Below are positions 1-7,691 of a stretch of 32,500 nucleotides of DNA, one piece after another. Every line of letters begins with the position of its first letter. The first letter of the stretch is position 1. This DNA is from Mesostigma viride (Eukaryota > Streptophyta > Mesostigmatophyceae > Mesostigmatales > Mesostigmataceae): positions 3,724,666 through 3,757,165 of the forward strand of contig RPFO01000104.1 in assembly GCA_009746045.1 (NCBI GenBank). Reading direction: 5' to 3'. The notes beneath the pieces were generated by a model. That model was not told the origin of the DNA and searched no databases. It saw only the letters and a list, made by a program, of their open reading frames with translations. The position numbers and the translations under genes are program-made.

Positions 1-30
1 AGAGCACATGACCAACATTGGTTGTGCTTA

Positions 31-400
31 GTTACGCCCCGCCGTCGTTTCTTTTTTGCCTTTTCGATGTCGAAATATATCTCGGAAAGATGCACCCCCG
101 TCAGTTAACTTGTCATCTTGTAAGCTCAATCTTTCCATGATAGTTACGCCCGCCGTCGTTTCTTTTGCATCTTCGATGTCGAAGTGTTTGTCGTGAAAGT
201 TGCATCCCCGTCAGCTTCTTGTAAGATCAATGTTTCATGATAGTTACGCCCGCCGTCGTTTCTTTTTTATTTTCGATGTCGAAGAATATGTCGTGAAAGT
301 TGCAGCGCGTTCGTGTCCATTGTGATCTTGTGATATCAAAGTTTCCCATGATAGTTACGCCCGCCGTCGTTTCTGTTGCTTCTCGTTCGTTTAAAATATC
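31..400 (+). repeat. Tandem array of four ~100-112 bp units, each starting with the hairpin motif
   Basis: Units begin at 31, 143, 243 and 354. Each opens with GTTACG, a short GC-rich core and CGTTTCT, followed by a T-rich stretch, a TTTCGATGTCGAA block, a GTGAAAGTTGCA-like block and a closing CATGATA. The fourth unit is truncated after about 45 bases. Spacing is 112, 100 and 111 bases. The array lies immediately upstream of gene A and the left end may continue outside the window. Short open frames across it are by-products of the repeat and are not taken as genes. Confidence 0.85.
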
Positions 401-499
401 TAATGAAGTTTTTACCATCGTTCACCTAAAACAAATTACTTTAAATCTGCACCCGTTAAACCACACCCCCCTCGAAATGACTCCATGGTTGCAGAACAA

Positions 500-724
500 A
501 TGTCAGAAGAAGAACAAAAAAAATGCTTCGGAAACCACAAGCGCAAAAGGAAAGCCGATGACAATTTAGAGACCCTCTCGGAGGATGTGCCGGAGTTGGT
601 TTCTTCGGATGACGAGTTTGAATACTCAAAAACATCAGGGGGACAAGTTCTTGAGAAAGCATGGAAGGTGTTTGTGACAAACGCGTTTGTGGAATGGATA
701 AAAAAAAACTATTCCGAGGAATAG
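500..724 (+). CDS. Gene A: small charged protein with an NLS-like basic cluster
   Basis: This open frame encodes 74 residues and is not recognised. It begins MSEEEQKK, carries a basic KRKRK cluster at residues 14-18 that could act as a nuclear localisation signal, then an acidic middle and an aromatic, lysine-rich end (WIKKNYSEE). No fold-specific motif is visible. An in-frame ATG at 485 would add five residues. I prefer 500 because a TTGCAG acceptor-like sequence lies between the two ATGs, as it does just before most ORFs of this cassette. It is first in a same-strand series A to F. The spacer after it resembles the spacer after gene B. It could be a small nuclear accessory protein, but this is only inference. 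Confidence 0.5.
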   Translation: MSEEEQKKCFGNHKRKRKADDNLETLSEDVPELVSSDDEFEYSKTSGGQVLEKAWKVFVTNAFVEWIKKNYSEE

Positions 725-792
725 TAACTTGTTATTATAAAATAATAAATTAATGTTTATGAATTTTTTTGTTCGTTTTTTCCCTGAAAAAG
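725..792 (+). promoter_or_regulatory. AT-rich A-B spacer related to the B-C spacer
   Basis: The spacer after gene A starts with TAACTTGTTATTATA and continues through AATAAATTAATGTTTAT. The spacer after gene B (1549-1649) has the same elements in the same order: TAACTTGTTTATAT, then repeated TTTAATGTTTA. Both end in a pyrimidine-rich stretch and AG next to the following ATG. They look like copies of one intergenic module that may hold the upstream 3' end and the downstream leader. No classical TATA box can be assigned with confidence. Confidence 0.4.
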
Positions 793-1548
793 ATGGAGTC
801 CGAGATCGTGAATGAAGTCTACGGAAGCGTCCTTCAAAACGTTTTCAAACAAGTTCGCTTTCTGTCGCGTGTCATATTCGAGGAAGTTCGAGTCGCGCAG
901 GAGAGGACAGGCCGCCACTTGGCCGTTTTATTGGCGTTTGATTCGTTCAGCCAAATGGAGAGAATTATGTACGCCCAGCTAGCTGATATGAACTTCTGTA
1001 TTCAAGAGGGTTTTTTCAGACCACAGATGGATCTAAGAGTGCCCATAGACCCAAGGACGGAGTTCCGCCTTTTGGTGTCGTTCATTACAAAGGGGCCAAA
1101 GATAGAGTTGGGGGAAGAGGAAGGGGCTCAGCTTGGGTGCACCTACGGGCGCGCATTTTACCCGAATGTTACGCATTCTCTGCGCGTGAGGGCTGATGCA
1201 TGTGTAGGGGCAGTACCCCTCAACATGAACTTTTTCTTGCTCTCTGACCCGATCGTGAGGGATGGGGATCGCATGCGTAGTACGCGAAAGTGCTCCAAGG
1301 AGGGGTGTGGGTGCGAAACAGGACCTCATATCAAGTGGTGTAGAGGATGTAGGGATGCCAGATATTGCAGTGAGGAGTGCCAGCGTGCGGACTGGAGTAG
1401 GCATAAGGATAGATGCGAACGTCTGAGGCAAGCGAGGGAGGTGCTGGCAGGGGTGAAGTGGGGGGTTAACGTGACGACGATACTGGATAAAACTATGGGG
1501 TCTGATGTCGACTTCTCCTTCAACTTCCACGACGGCTCTGCCTCTTAG
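793..1548 (+). CDS. Gene B: MYND-type zinc-finger protein
   Basis: The product is 251 residues. Residues 167-208 form a MYND zinc finger: Cys167, Cys172 and/or Cys174, Cys183, Cys186, Tyr191-Cys192, Cys196, His204 and Cys208, with the typical YCSEECQRADWSRHKDRC end. MYND fingers bind two zinc ions and usually mediate protein-protein contacts, often with proline-rich partners in transcription or chromatin complexes. The first 160 residues are not recognised, and no SET domain is visible, so this is not an SMYD methyltransferase as it stands. The start at 793 follows a pyrimidine-rich tract ending in AG; longer in-frame readings lack an ATG. It ends with a single TAG and is followed by an AT-rich spacer. 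The MYND call is firm; the biological role is open. Confidence 0.85.
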   Translation: MESEIVNEVYGSVLQNVFKQVRFLSRVIFEEVRVAQERTGRHLAVLLAFDSFSQMERIMYAQLADMNFCIQEGFFRPQMDLRVPIDPRTEFRLLVSFITKGPKIELGEEEGAQLGCTYGRAFYPNVTHSLRVRADACVGAVPLNMNFFLLSDPIVRDGDRMRSTRKCSKEGCGCETGPHIKWCRGCRDARYCSEECQRADWSRHKDRCERLRQAREVLAGVKWGVNVTTILDKTMGSDVDFSFNFHDGSAS

Positions 1549-1649
1549 AAAAACTTGAAATGTAGAGTAATAACTTGTTTATATGATGTTATATTTAATG
1601 TTTAATGTTTAATGTTTATAACGTATCATTTTCCTCCTACGCGCAGGAA
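1549..1649 (+). promoter_or_regulatory. AT-rich B-C spacer with TTTAATG triplication
   Basis: This spacer contains TAACTTGTTTATAT, then three tandem copies of a 7-base TTTAATG unit at about 1591-1615. It ends in TTTTCCTCCTACGCGCAG, a good splice-acceptor-like tract, three bases before the ATG of gene C. It matches the A-B spacer in element order. Confidence 0.4.
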
Positions 1650-1850
1650 ATGGTGGAGGTTAAGGAGAGTTTGGCCAAAAGGCAAAGGACCGACACACTT
1701 CGACATAATGGAAGGAGTCTTCCATTGTACATCAAAAAAATAGTCGAGGATTACTGGCTCGCTTCCGACTCGACTCCTCGTCCGAGTCCGGTGATACCGG
1801 ACAGTGTCAAAGTCTGGAAGGTTTCAGCACATCAATCGCACATTGAATAG
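1650..1850 (+). CDS. Gene C: 66-residue basic hypothetical protein
   Basis: The frame encodes 66 residues and is not recognised. It has a basic KRQR cluster at residues 10-13 and a short segment of mixed hydrophobic and charged residues (LYIKKIVEDYWL), followed by a Ser/Pro-rich tail. The ATG at 1650 is three bases after a CGCAG acceptor-like site. An upstream in-frame ATG at 1605 lies in AT-rich spacer sequence and is less likely. Gene C shares small size, an N-terminal basic cluster and spacer type with gene A, but the proteins are not clearly similar. Support is the open frame and context only. Confidence 0.45.
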   Translation: MVEVKESLAKRQRTDTLRHNGRSLPLYIKKIVEDYWLASDSTPRPSPVIPDSVKVWKVSAHQSHIE

Positions 1851-2014
1851 ATAATGTTTTATCGCCATATTGCTGTTCGACAAGTTGCGCCTTGGGGCGT
1901 TTCTTTGCGCCAAATTTAAACCTTCGTATTAATAAACAAGTACAATAAAAAAATTTCAAAACGTTTTTTGAATTTTATTTTCCGGGGCCGGTATGTTATC
2001 GTAACTTGTCGCAG
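1851..2014 (+). promoter_or_regulatory. C-D spacer with hairpin motif, AATAAA-like signals and acceptor-like end
   Basis: A copy of the GC-rich motif starts at 1884. Its stem is CGCC/GGCG around a TTGG loop. It is followed by TTAATAAACAAG and CAATAAAAAAA, which could serve as poly(A) signals for gene C. The spacer ends GGCCGGTATGTTATCG and CTTGTCGCAG directly before the ATG of gene D. The GGCCGGTATGTT block recurs before gene E. Confidence 0.5.
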
Positions 2015-2881
2015 ATGTCCGGTTCGACGGAAGATTCGTCCGATTCGTCTAGTCACCTCCTGATGGAGGATTGGCAACGACTTCAACAACACCAAGCGGT
2101 TGCCACTGTCATTCAGAGTGTTGCTCGCTCAATAGGGGCGCCGCGCAAGTGTGATGTGTCCACTTGCAAGAAAACCGCTCTCGGATTTGACTTGTATTGC
2201 CGAAAGCACGAAGAACATTCTCGTCACATCGAAAATGCCCTCAGTCGCGGACTTGGAATGGCGGGCGCCCTCGGACCTGGATTGGCGGGGGGGGCCCTGC
2301 GACTTCGCCTGGACATGACTGTCGGAGAGGTCGTGGGTGTAAATTTTGATTTCACCAGGGGAGACGAGTACTTCCTTGAAGATTGGATAGTCAAAGACTC
2401 CGCGACAGGTGCGGACTTGGCAAAGGGAGGCTACGTTGCCGGCGCCCAAGAAAATGGTTGGAGTAGCTTGAGATGCTTTTTGATGACGACACCTTTTGCC
2501 GACTCGCGTGACACGGATGTAAGCGAACTTTATCGGCGTATGTGTTTTGCACTCGCCGACATTCCGCTGATAACTCAACGAGAGTTCGATTTTCGCGTGG
2601 AAACAAAAGCCAAAGCGATTGTATCCGGCGTGAAGGCGATTGTGGAGGAGGAGCAGGATTCTCTGTGTGCAGAGTATTTGGAGAGAGTGGCCCCGATGAA
2701 GACGAGGAGGTCCGAAATCTATCCTGACACCGGCAACAAGGAGGCAAAGTTGGTGGCCGCCAAAGAAGAGATGTTCGCTCGTGTCGATGAAATGGCGGCG
2801 AAAGAGGTTCCGAGAGTTCGCTCGATCGGTTGTTGCAAAACCTGCAGAGAGTGGAACGAGTCGCGGGACAGTCTATATTGA
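2015..2881 (+). CDS. Gene D: putative Cys/His zinc-binding protein, paralogue of gene E
   Basis: The product is 288 residues and its family is not recognised. Residues 46-65 hold a C-x4-C-x10-C-x2-H motif (Cys46, Cys51, Cys62, His65), a plausible single-zinc site resembling the short C..C..C..H knuckles of plant WRKY19-type proteins; that resemblance is by eye only. The same spacing occurs in gene E. The C-terminus has a second cysteine cluster (Cys273, Cys274, Cys277). A Gly/Ala/Leu-rich stretch follows the zinc motif, and the C-terminal third is helical and charged. The ATG directly follows GTCGCAG. A GC-rich hairpin motif starts six bases after the stop. A DNA- or RNA-binding role is inferred from the zinc motif and not shown. 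Confidence 0.6.
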   Translation: MSGSTEDSSDSSSHLLMEDWQRLQQHQAVATVIQSVARSIGAPRKCDVSTCKKTALGFDLYCRKHEEHSRHIENALSRGLGMAGALGPGLAGGALRLRLDMTVGEVVGVNFDFTRGDEYFLEDWIVKDSATGADLAKGGYVAGAQENGWSSLRCFLMTTPFADSRDTDVSELYRRMCFALADIPLITQREFDFRVETKAKAIVSGVKAIVEEEQDSLCAEYLERVAPMKTRRSEIYPDTGNKEAKLVAAKEEMFARVDEMAAKEVPRVRSIGCCKTCREWNESRDSLY

Positions 2882-3161
2882 TATGAGTTGCGCCCGCCGG
2901 CGTTTCTCTGGTCTTGAATGCCCCCCCTCTACATACACATTATATTGTCTGGACATTCGTATGTAGTGACAATCGTAGTCGATGTGATTGCCATTCGTTT
3001 GTACGTAGAAAGTGGTTGTTGAGGAAGTTGCGCCCCAGGGCGTTTCTTTGTTGCATTTTCTTCAAATTTTAGCTCGCATAAATAGATGAAGATGACTTAA
3101 TAAATGCCAGTTTTTTTTAATAATATAAACTACTCGCGGCCGGTATGTTCTGGTTTCGCAG
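2882..3161 (+). promoter_or_regulatory. D-E spacer with two hairpin motifs
   Basis: Motif copies start at 2887, just after the gene D stop, and at 3027. The second has a CGCCC/GGGCG stem with a two-base loop. Between and after them the sequence is AT-rich, with AATAAATG at about 3098-3105. The end (GCGGCCGGTATGTTCTGG, then TTTCGCAG and ATG) matches the sequence before gene D. This argues that D and E were duplicated together with their upstream regions. Confidence 0.5.
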
Positions 3162-3854
3162 ATGTCCAGTCTGACGGTCGACATAAGGGGACGTCCATAT
3201 CAGGACGCTGTTTTCCGGATTTTTGAGAAGGATCCCGAAAAGAAGTGCCGGGATAGGAAATGTAAAAAGCTGTCAATTACCGACATGGGTCTGTGTGGGG
3301 AACACATCGTAGCTTTTGGAAAGGACATGATTTCCCGTCATTTGCAACAATACGTTGACAACAATTGTGTGGGAGGGGCGCAGATGGACGTCCTTCTTGA
3401 GGATGGAGTGGACGGAGCCAAAAGGGCTGTAATTCGGCTGTCGGAAATGGATGATGACAAAGAGGACGTGAACATTCGCCTTAAGAGGCACGACGATAAC
3501 ACGGCCGATTGTGTGTTTGGGTCTCGAGGAGTGGCGGATGAGAGGCAGGTCTTCCATGATGCCGCGGAGAAGGTGGTGGAATGGATGATGGGTTGGTCAA
3601 ATCTTGACGTTCGCATATTCAACCGTCTGACGTCTGATTTCCTTCTCCGGGGAAGTTTCAAGATGGTTGACCGTGCAAGGCAGTCCAGGAACCAGGTATC
3701 CGTTTCCATGGCCAGTCCGATCGCACGCATGATTGAGGGGGCCCTCTTCCGCGCAACCTTGCCTCGAGATTTCGAAAATACCGTGAAGGGCTCGACCGAA
3801 AATCAGCAGCGATTTCCCATTCGCGAACCACTTATGGGTCGACGGAGGTGGTAA
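3162..3854 (+). CDS. Gene E: putative Cys/His zinc-binding protein, paralogue of gene D
   Basis: The product is 230 residues and is not recognised by family. Residues 29-48 carry the same C-x4-C-x10-C-x2-H spacing as gene D (Cys29, Cys34, Cys45, His48). Both motifs are preceded by a basic Lys and followed by a helical segment. Beyond this motif similarity to D is weak, so divergence is old or only the motif is shared. The C-terminus is basic (GRRRW). The ATG directly follows TTTCGCAG, and the 5' flank resembles that of D. E sits between D and the large gene F on the same strand. A nucleic-acid-binding role is inferred from the motif only. Confidence 0.6.
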   Translation: MSSLTVDIRGRPYQDAVFRIFEKDPEKKCRDRKCKKLSITDMGLCGEHIVAFGKDMISRHLQQYVDNNCVGGAQMDVLLEDGVDGAKRAVIRLSEMDDDKEDVNIRLKRHDDNTADCVFGSRGVADERQVFHDAAEKVVEWMMGWSNLDVRIFNRLTSDFLLRGSFKMVDRARQSRNQVSVSMASPIARMIEGALFRATLPRDFENTVKGSTENQQRFPIREPLMGRRRW

Positions 3855-4117
3855 CGGAATTTTTTTGCATTTCCTTGCCAATTGATTCTTTATGAGGGAC
3901 ATAGAGTTGTTTGTATAGAGAGTGAATTGACGAAAGTTGCGACGGCGGTCGCATCTTTTAGTGCGTCGTTCTCTTGTTATGAATCTCTGTTCATTCTGAA
4001 TTATAACGTTGTTTGTACCTTGACATAATGATGCATTTTTTGTATTGAGTTGCGACGTGGGGCGCATCTTCCTGCTGACTCGTATGTTTTTTCCAATTTT
4101 TTTGTTTTGTGTTGCAG
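3855..4117 (+). promoter_or_regulatory. E-F spacer with two hairpin motifs carrying G-C closing pairs
   Basis: Motif copies start at 3936 and 4049. Both have CGCATCT instead of CGTTTCT on the right side, so the outer base pair is G-C instead of the usual G-T or A-T. In the first copy the stem is GCGAC/GTCGC, fully paired. The spacer ends in a long T-rich tract and TGTTGCAG immediately before the ATG of gene F, a strong acceptor-like context. Confidence 0.5.
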
Positions 4118-4791
4118 ATGGAAAAGGGCGGCCCTACATCGCAGGTGGTCGGCGACTCTCCCCCTAGGGGGAAGGGTCAGAAGGGCAACCAGTTCAGGCC
4201 CAAGGCGCCTCCCCACAACAGCCTCCTCACAAGCGTGCAAGGGAGGGCACGCCGCCCCCAATGGTGGAATCTGGTGTCAGCTTTGCCGCGGTCACTGGGA
4301 AGGATGAGTACCACGGTGGTCTTGAGATGGTGGACGATCCGGTTAAGCGGATTCAGATTGAGCGGTTTGAGCGACTCGCGAATGGCACTCGTGAACAGCA
4401 ATTCGCGCTGTACCAAGACATCCTTAATGACAAACCTGAAGTCGCCAAGGTGCCTTATACCTCCAAGCGCACATTCATGCCTCGTTTCGAAACCCTGCTC
4501 CAGCAGGAGCTAAGGTTGCGTCGGTTGGCTCAGAATGCGCCAGAGACAGTAGCCGCCGCGCCCTCCCATGCCGCGCCTGCCGCAGTAGCCCAAAAGAGGG
4601 GGGAGAGTGTGCACGAGTCGGCCGCAGTGCCCTCAACCGCAAGGGATCCCCCCGCGACTTCCAAGCCGGTCGCGACGGGCGATATGCCCCCGCCGCGGCA
4701 GAGGGGAAGGGGGAAGGGGGTCGATGGAGGGGAAGTCCTCGATGTTTTCGATATGACGCTGGGCAATTTGGAAGGTGGCGGGCCGATCTTC
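4118..4791 (+). CDS. Gene F exon 1 (one frame break)
   Basis: This is the first exon of a large gene of unknown function. The ATG at 4118 directly follows TTGCAG. The reading frame from 4118 gives a Lys/Gly/Pro-rich start. The convincing downstream frame (about 4168-4791: SFAAVTGKDEYHGG and onward) is one base out of register. One missing base in or near the C5/G5 runs at 4160-4172 would join them and make the exon 675 bases, a multiple of three. The middle has a charged helical segment (ERFERLANGTREQQFALYQD); the end is Pro/Ala-rich and low complexity. The donor is TTC|GTAAGT, phase 0. No domain is recognised. Confidence 0.6.
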
Positions 4792-4912
4792 GTAAGTCTC
4801 CGCCCATTAAATTGATGTCGTGAAATACAATACGCATTTTTTTGCAATATTCGCCAGACATGTCATTTCCGACAACTAAGCGGATTTTTACTTTCCGTTG
4901 AAATGTTCGCAG

Positions 4913-4969
4913 GGCCGGCAAGAGGATGTTGGTGCAAGAGAAGCCCGCTCAATGGCGGGAAGCACCCAG
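4913..4969 (+). CDS. Gene F exon 2 (57 bp)
   Basis: This small exon of 19 codons (GRQEDVGAREARSMAGSTQ) lies between an acceptor ending GTTCGCAG and the donor CAG|GTACAT. It keeps phase 0 on both sides. The flanking introns, 4792-4912 (121 bases) and 4970-5096 (127 bases), are AT-rich and lack the GC-rich hairpin motif. The exon is inferred from splice sites and phase only. Confidence 0.55.
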
Positions 4970-5096
4970 GTACATGAGTGCGTCAGATTCCTCTCCGGTT
5001 TACTTGTATTGAAAAGGTTTGCGTGCGTATATCCTTGTTTATTTTTGTAGTAATTTTTTTCTTGTGAATGGACAATCGCGTTTGCTATTTTTACAG

Positions 5097-5177
5097 GGAA
5101 GTCCGTTCGAGCAGCAAGAGGGCGGTGACAGGAGGGGAAGTGGATCTTACGGTGGTTCCACTGCAGAGGGGGGAAGG
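5097..5177 (+). CDS. Gene F exon 3 (81 bp)
   Basis: This exon has 27 codons and is Gly/Ser/Arg-rich. It starts after CTATTTTTACAG and ends AGG|GTAAGT, phase 0 on both sides. The next intron (5178-5301, 124 bases) holds one hairpin motif starting at 5233 and ends TGTTCTTGCAG. Confidence 0.6.
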
Positions 5178-5232
5178 GTAAGTTACCGTTGACTTAGTAA
5201 TCGAAAGTTTAGGTTCGTCCTCAATGGACAGA

Positions 5233-5253
5233 GTTACGACGGCCGGCGTTTCT
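5233..5253 (+). promoter_or_regulatory. Hairpin motif in gene F intron 3
   Basis: This single copy (GTTACG, ACGGCCGG core, CGTTTCT) sits 55 bases downstream of the donor of intron 3 (5178-5301). The outer stem is ACG/CGT. It is in sense orientation, like every other copy. Whether it acts in DNA or RNA is not shown. Confidence 0.6.
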
Positions 5254-5301
5254 TTACACTTTTCTTACATTAAAAATCTTCCGTTGATAATGTTCTTGCA
5301 G

Positions 5302-5806
5302 GAAGCCGGTCGTCAGGGTGGGGCAAATCTCCAGGGAGAGGGGGCTATCGCTGTCGGTGAGCCTGTGTCAGAGGGCGCGGGTGGAAGCGACGGCGATACT
5401 GCGAAAATGACACGCTTTAAGGAGCAAGCGGATGCTTATCAACTGAAGAAGTTGGCAAAGTGGGTTGTGGCCGAGGTGAGAACGGAAAAGCCCCACCTGA
5501 GGTACGGAACCAGATGATGATTCTCCATCAAGTCGCTGAGTTGATCGTGAAGAATGCGTGCCGGCCCGATGGCGCCACACAGCCTGAGGAATCCCGAGCG
5601 CCAAGGCCTTGATAAAGTGGATGCAGGAGAACCTGTTCGAGGGCAAAGGGAAGGAGAGGAAGTGTAAACTGTTGACGGTGACGGAGAAGGACGCCAAGAC
5701 TCTGATCAAGATGTTGAAGGAACACGATGCCCGCCGGGACAAGTCTCCGAAGATCGCGAAGGGGTCGAAGAAAGCGGCTGAAGCAGCAGCGGTTGAGGGG
5801 AATGAG
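5302..5806 (+). CDS. Gene F exon 4 (two frame breaks)
   Basis: The exon starts after TGTTCTTGCAG in phase 0 and ends GAG|GTAAGT. Three frames carry plausible protein in succession: 5302 to about 5490 (helical, Lys/Ala-rich), about 5490-5600 (NQMMILHQVAELIVKNACRP) and 5603-5806 (KALIKWMQENLFEG and a Lys-rich helix). Both changes have the same sense, each equal to one missing base. Adding two bases makes the length 507, a multiple of three, which fits phase 0 on both sides. The protein looks helical and charged, perhaps a coiled coil or a histone-like tail. The function is unknown. Confidence 0.55.
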
Positions 5807-6248
5807 GTAAGTCTACCTCTGTTGTGAGGGGGGCTTTGTTCTTGAGGTCCACGTTTCATGTAGGTTGCGACGGCCGGCGTTTCTTAAGTGTGACACTTAC
5901 TTCCTTTTGACTAACACTTACTTCCTTTCCTGATTTCGCATCGTTGAGGGAAATGAGCCAAGTGTACCTCTGTTGTGAGGGGGGCTCTGATCTTGAGGTT
6001 TAGGTTTCATCTAGGTTGCGACGGCCGGCGTTTCTCAAGTGTGACATTTACTTTATTCCTTTCGGTTATGCTTTCCTGATTTTTTCATATCATTGTTAAG
6101 GGGAACGAGGTAAGTATACCTCTGTTGTGAGGGGGGCTTTGATGTTGAGGTTCAGGTTTCATGTAGGTTGCGACGGCCGGCGTTTCTCAATCGACATTTA
6201 CTTTATTCCTTTTGGTTATGCTTTCCTGATTTTTTCGCATCACTGCAG
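5807..6248 (+). repeat. Gene F intron 4: tandem triplication of a ~151 bp intron unit
   Basis: The intron runs from GAG|GTAAGT at 5807 to CACTGCAG at 6248. It consists of three copies of one unit with a period of 151-152 bases; the units can be anchored at 5793, 5944 and 6096. Each contains the end of the preceding exon (TTGAGGGGAATGAG-like), a donor region, CTCTGTTGTGAGGGGGGCT, a hairpin motif (starting 5864, 6015, 6167) and a T-rich tail. The donor in copy 2 has decayed from GGTAAG to CCAAG, whereas copy 3 keeps GTAAG. A 3' acceptor is only present after copy 3. The duplication therefore spanned the exon-intron boundary. Confidence 0.85.
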
Positions 6249-7436
6249 TACGTGCAGGCCGAGAGGGCGACCCACGCGGCCATCCTGTACTCAATCAGCC
6301 TCGACCAGCACGCGCGCCGCGAGAACATGAAAATAGATAGTACGTGGACTGCTGCCGTCGACGAACACCAGAAGGGACTCTCCGAAGCACTTGCGACCTA
6401 CAAGGGGAAGGCGCTGAAGGGAAAGGGGAAAGGAAAGGAGGTGGAGGTTGCGGATGCTCCCGTGTCTCTGCTTGAGAAATGGGAGAAGTCCCCGGTGTCG
6501 CAGGATGATGATGACATCCTGGATGTGAACGATGAGATCGCGAAGGGCAAACGGTTACGGAAGCAGCTTGCCGTTCAGCCTCGGGACCTCGATGAGATGT
6601 CCAAAGCCTTGGTGCATCGAAATCGGGTGTGGACAAGGAACCTGTTCGTGGGGCCTCAGAAGCTCCTCGCACGAGACTTGCATCTGTCTAGAGCCGAGCA
6701 GAACGCCACCATTTTTGCAAACTCGGAGTCCGACTACGGCCACGACAAGCTGGTGATTCCTGTGTGGCGGTACTCGTTCCAGTTTTTGGCTGACCGGTGC
6801 CCCAACACTTTTCATGACTGGATGAAAAAGGAAGGCACCCAGCGTCAGCTCGCGCAACTCTTCGGGGAGATGGGGGGGGCACGGACAATGAAGGCTGGCT
6901 ACGCTCGCGCAATGACTGACGAAGAAATTGATATCTACCTGCGAACGAGCTCGGCCAAGGGAATGGCCGAAGCTGCTTCCACCGCGGTTCTGACAGGACG
7001 GGCCGATTTGCTGGACGATCTTAAGCCCGTGGACGTGAGAAAGGCCGCGCTTTTGGACAGTTTGTGCAAGTCCGCCTGGGAGATGGCTCCATTCGAGAAG
7101 AAGCCACCGTTGCCGCCAGCCATTTGCGGCTTTCTCGTGCTGGACGGGAACCACTTTACCACACTCATCAAATCGGTGAAATTCGAACTGGTCACCGACA
7201 ATATGACGGTGGACCAAAGATCTGTGTGGTACCAGGCAATGCTGAATGGTTTCATGAAGGCGGAAAAGCTCAGGGTCGTTGCGCGGGGAGGGAAGGAGCA
7301 GGAGGTCACGAAGACCGTGGCCGCGGCGAAGCTGGAGGAGTGGGCAACTGATTGGACGAATTTCGGGGGGGTGGACGTGCAGATGCTCAAGGGTGAGACC
7401 ATCCTGCCGACCTGGTGGCAGATCCGTGAACAGAAG
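6249..7436 (+). CDS. Gene F exon 5 (396 codons, largest clean globular part)
   Basis: The exon is open throughout, with phase 0 at both ends: acceptor CACTGCAG|TAC, donor AAG|GTAAGC. After a Lys-rich, low-complexity start with acidic patches it encodes a well-mixed segment of about 300 residues that looks globular (WRYSFQFLADRCPNTFHDW, ICGFLVLDGNHFTTLIKSV and WWQIREQK at the end). I recognise no domain or catalytic motif. The frame is also open upstream through the intron, but that part is repetitive intron sequence, so the reading must start at the acceptor. Length, GC content and lack of frame breaks support a genuine coding exon. Confidence 0.75.
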
Positions 7437-7691
7437 GTAAGCCAGGTTGCGACCGCCGGCGTTTCTATAAGTGGTTTTCTTGTGTTAATTTCAGTATGCC
7501 ATTAGTTCGGTCAAGATGCGACCGCCGGCGTTTCTATAAGGGGTTTTCATGTTCCACCTTAGCATGCCATATTTTGGTCAAGATGCGACCGCCGGCGTTT
7601 CTTCAGTCGTATTCTTGTTCTCAGTTGAGTTGTGCTTATTTGGGAGGACTGTCGATGTGTCTCTGCGCGTTGTTGCCCTACGGGGATGCAG
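7437..7691 (+). repeat. Gene F intron 5: three ~68 bp hairpin-motif units with splice-like ends
   Basis: Motif copies begin at 7446, 7515 and 7582, a period of 67-69 bases. Each unit has GT(A/C)AAG close before the motif and finishes in a pyrimidine-rich AG (TTAATTTCAG, CCACCTTAG, TTGTTCTCAG). The unit therefore looks like a miniature intron with its own splice-like ends, separated from the next by about 15 bases. The outermost donor at 7437 and the acceptor GGGGATGCAG at 7691 keep phase 0. The first motif is only nine bases from the donor. Confidence 0.75.

Noticed and set aside
31-400. CRISPR array
   Set aside because: The units repeat along their whole length, including the would-be spacers, and the context is eukaryotic.
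227-418. Minus-strand ORF with two ETTAGVTIM repeats
   Set aside because: It is the antisense reading of the tandem hairpin-motif array; the repeat is in the DNA and not a protein motif.
6168-6248. Upstream extension of the exon 5 frame with an ATG-like start
   Set aside because: It lies inside the third unit of the intron 4 repeat; the reading should begin at the acceptor at 6248.
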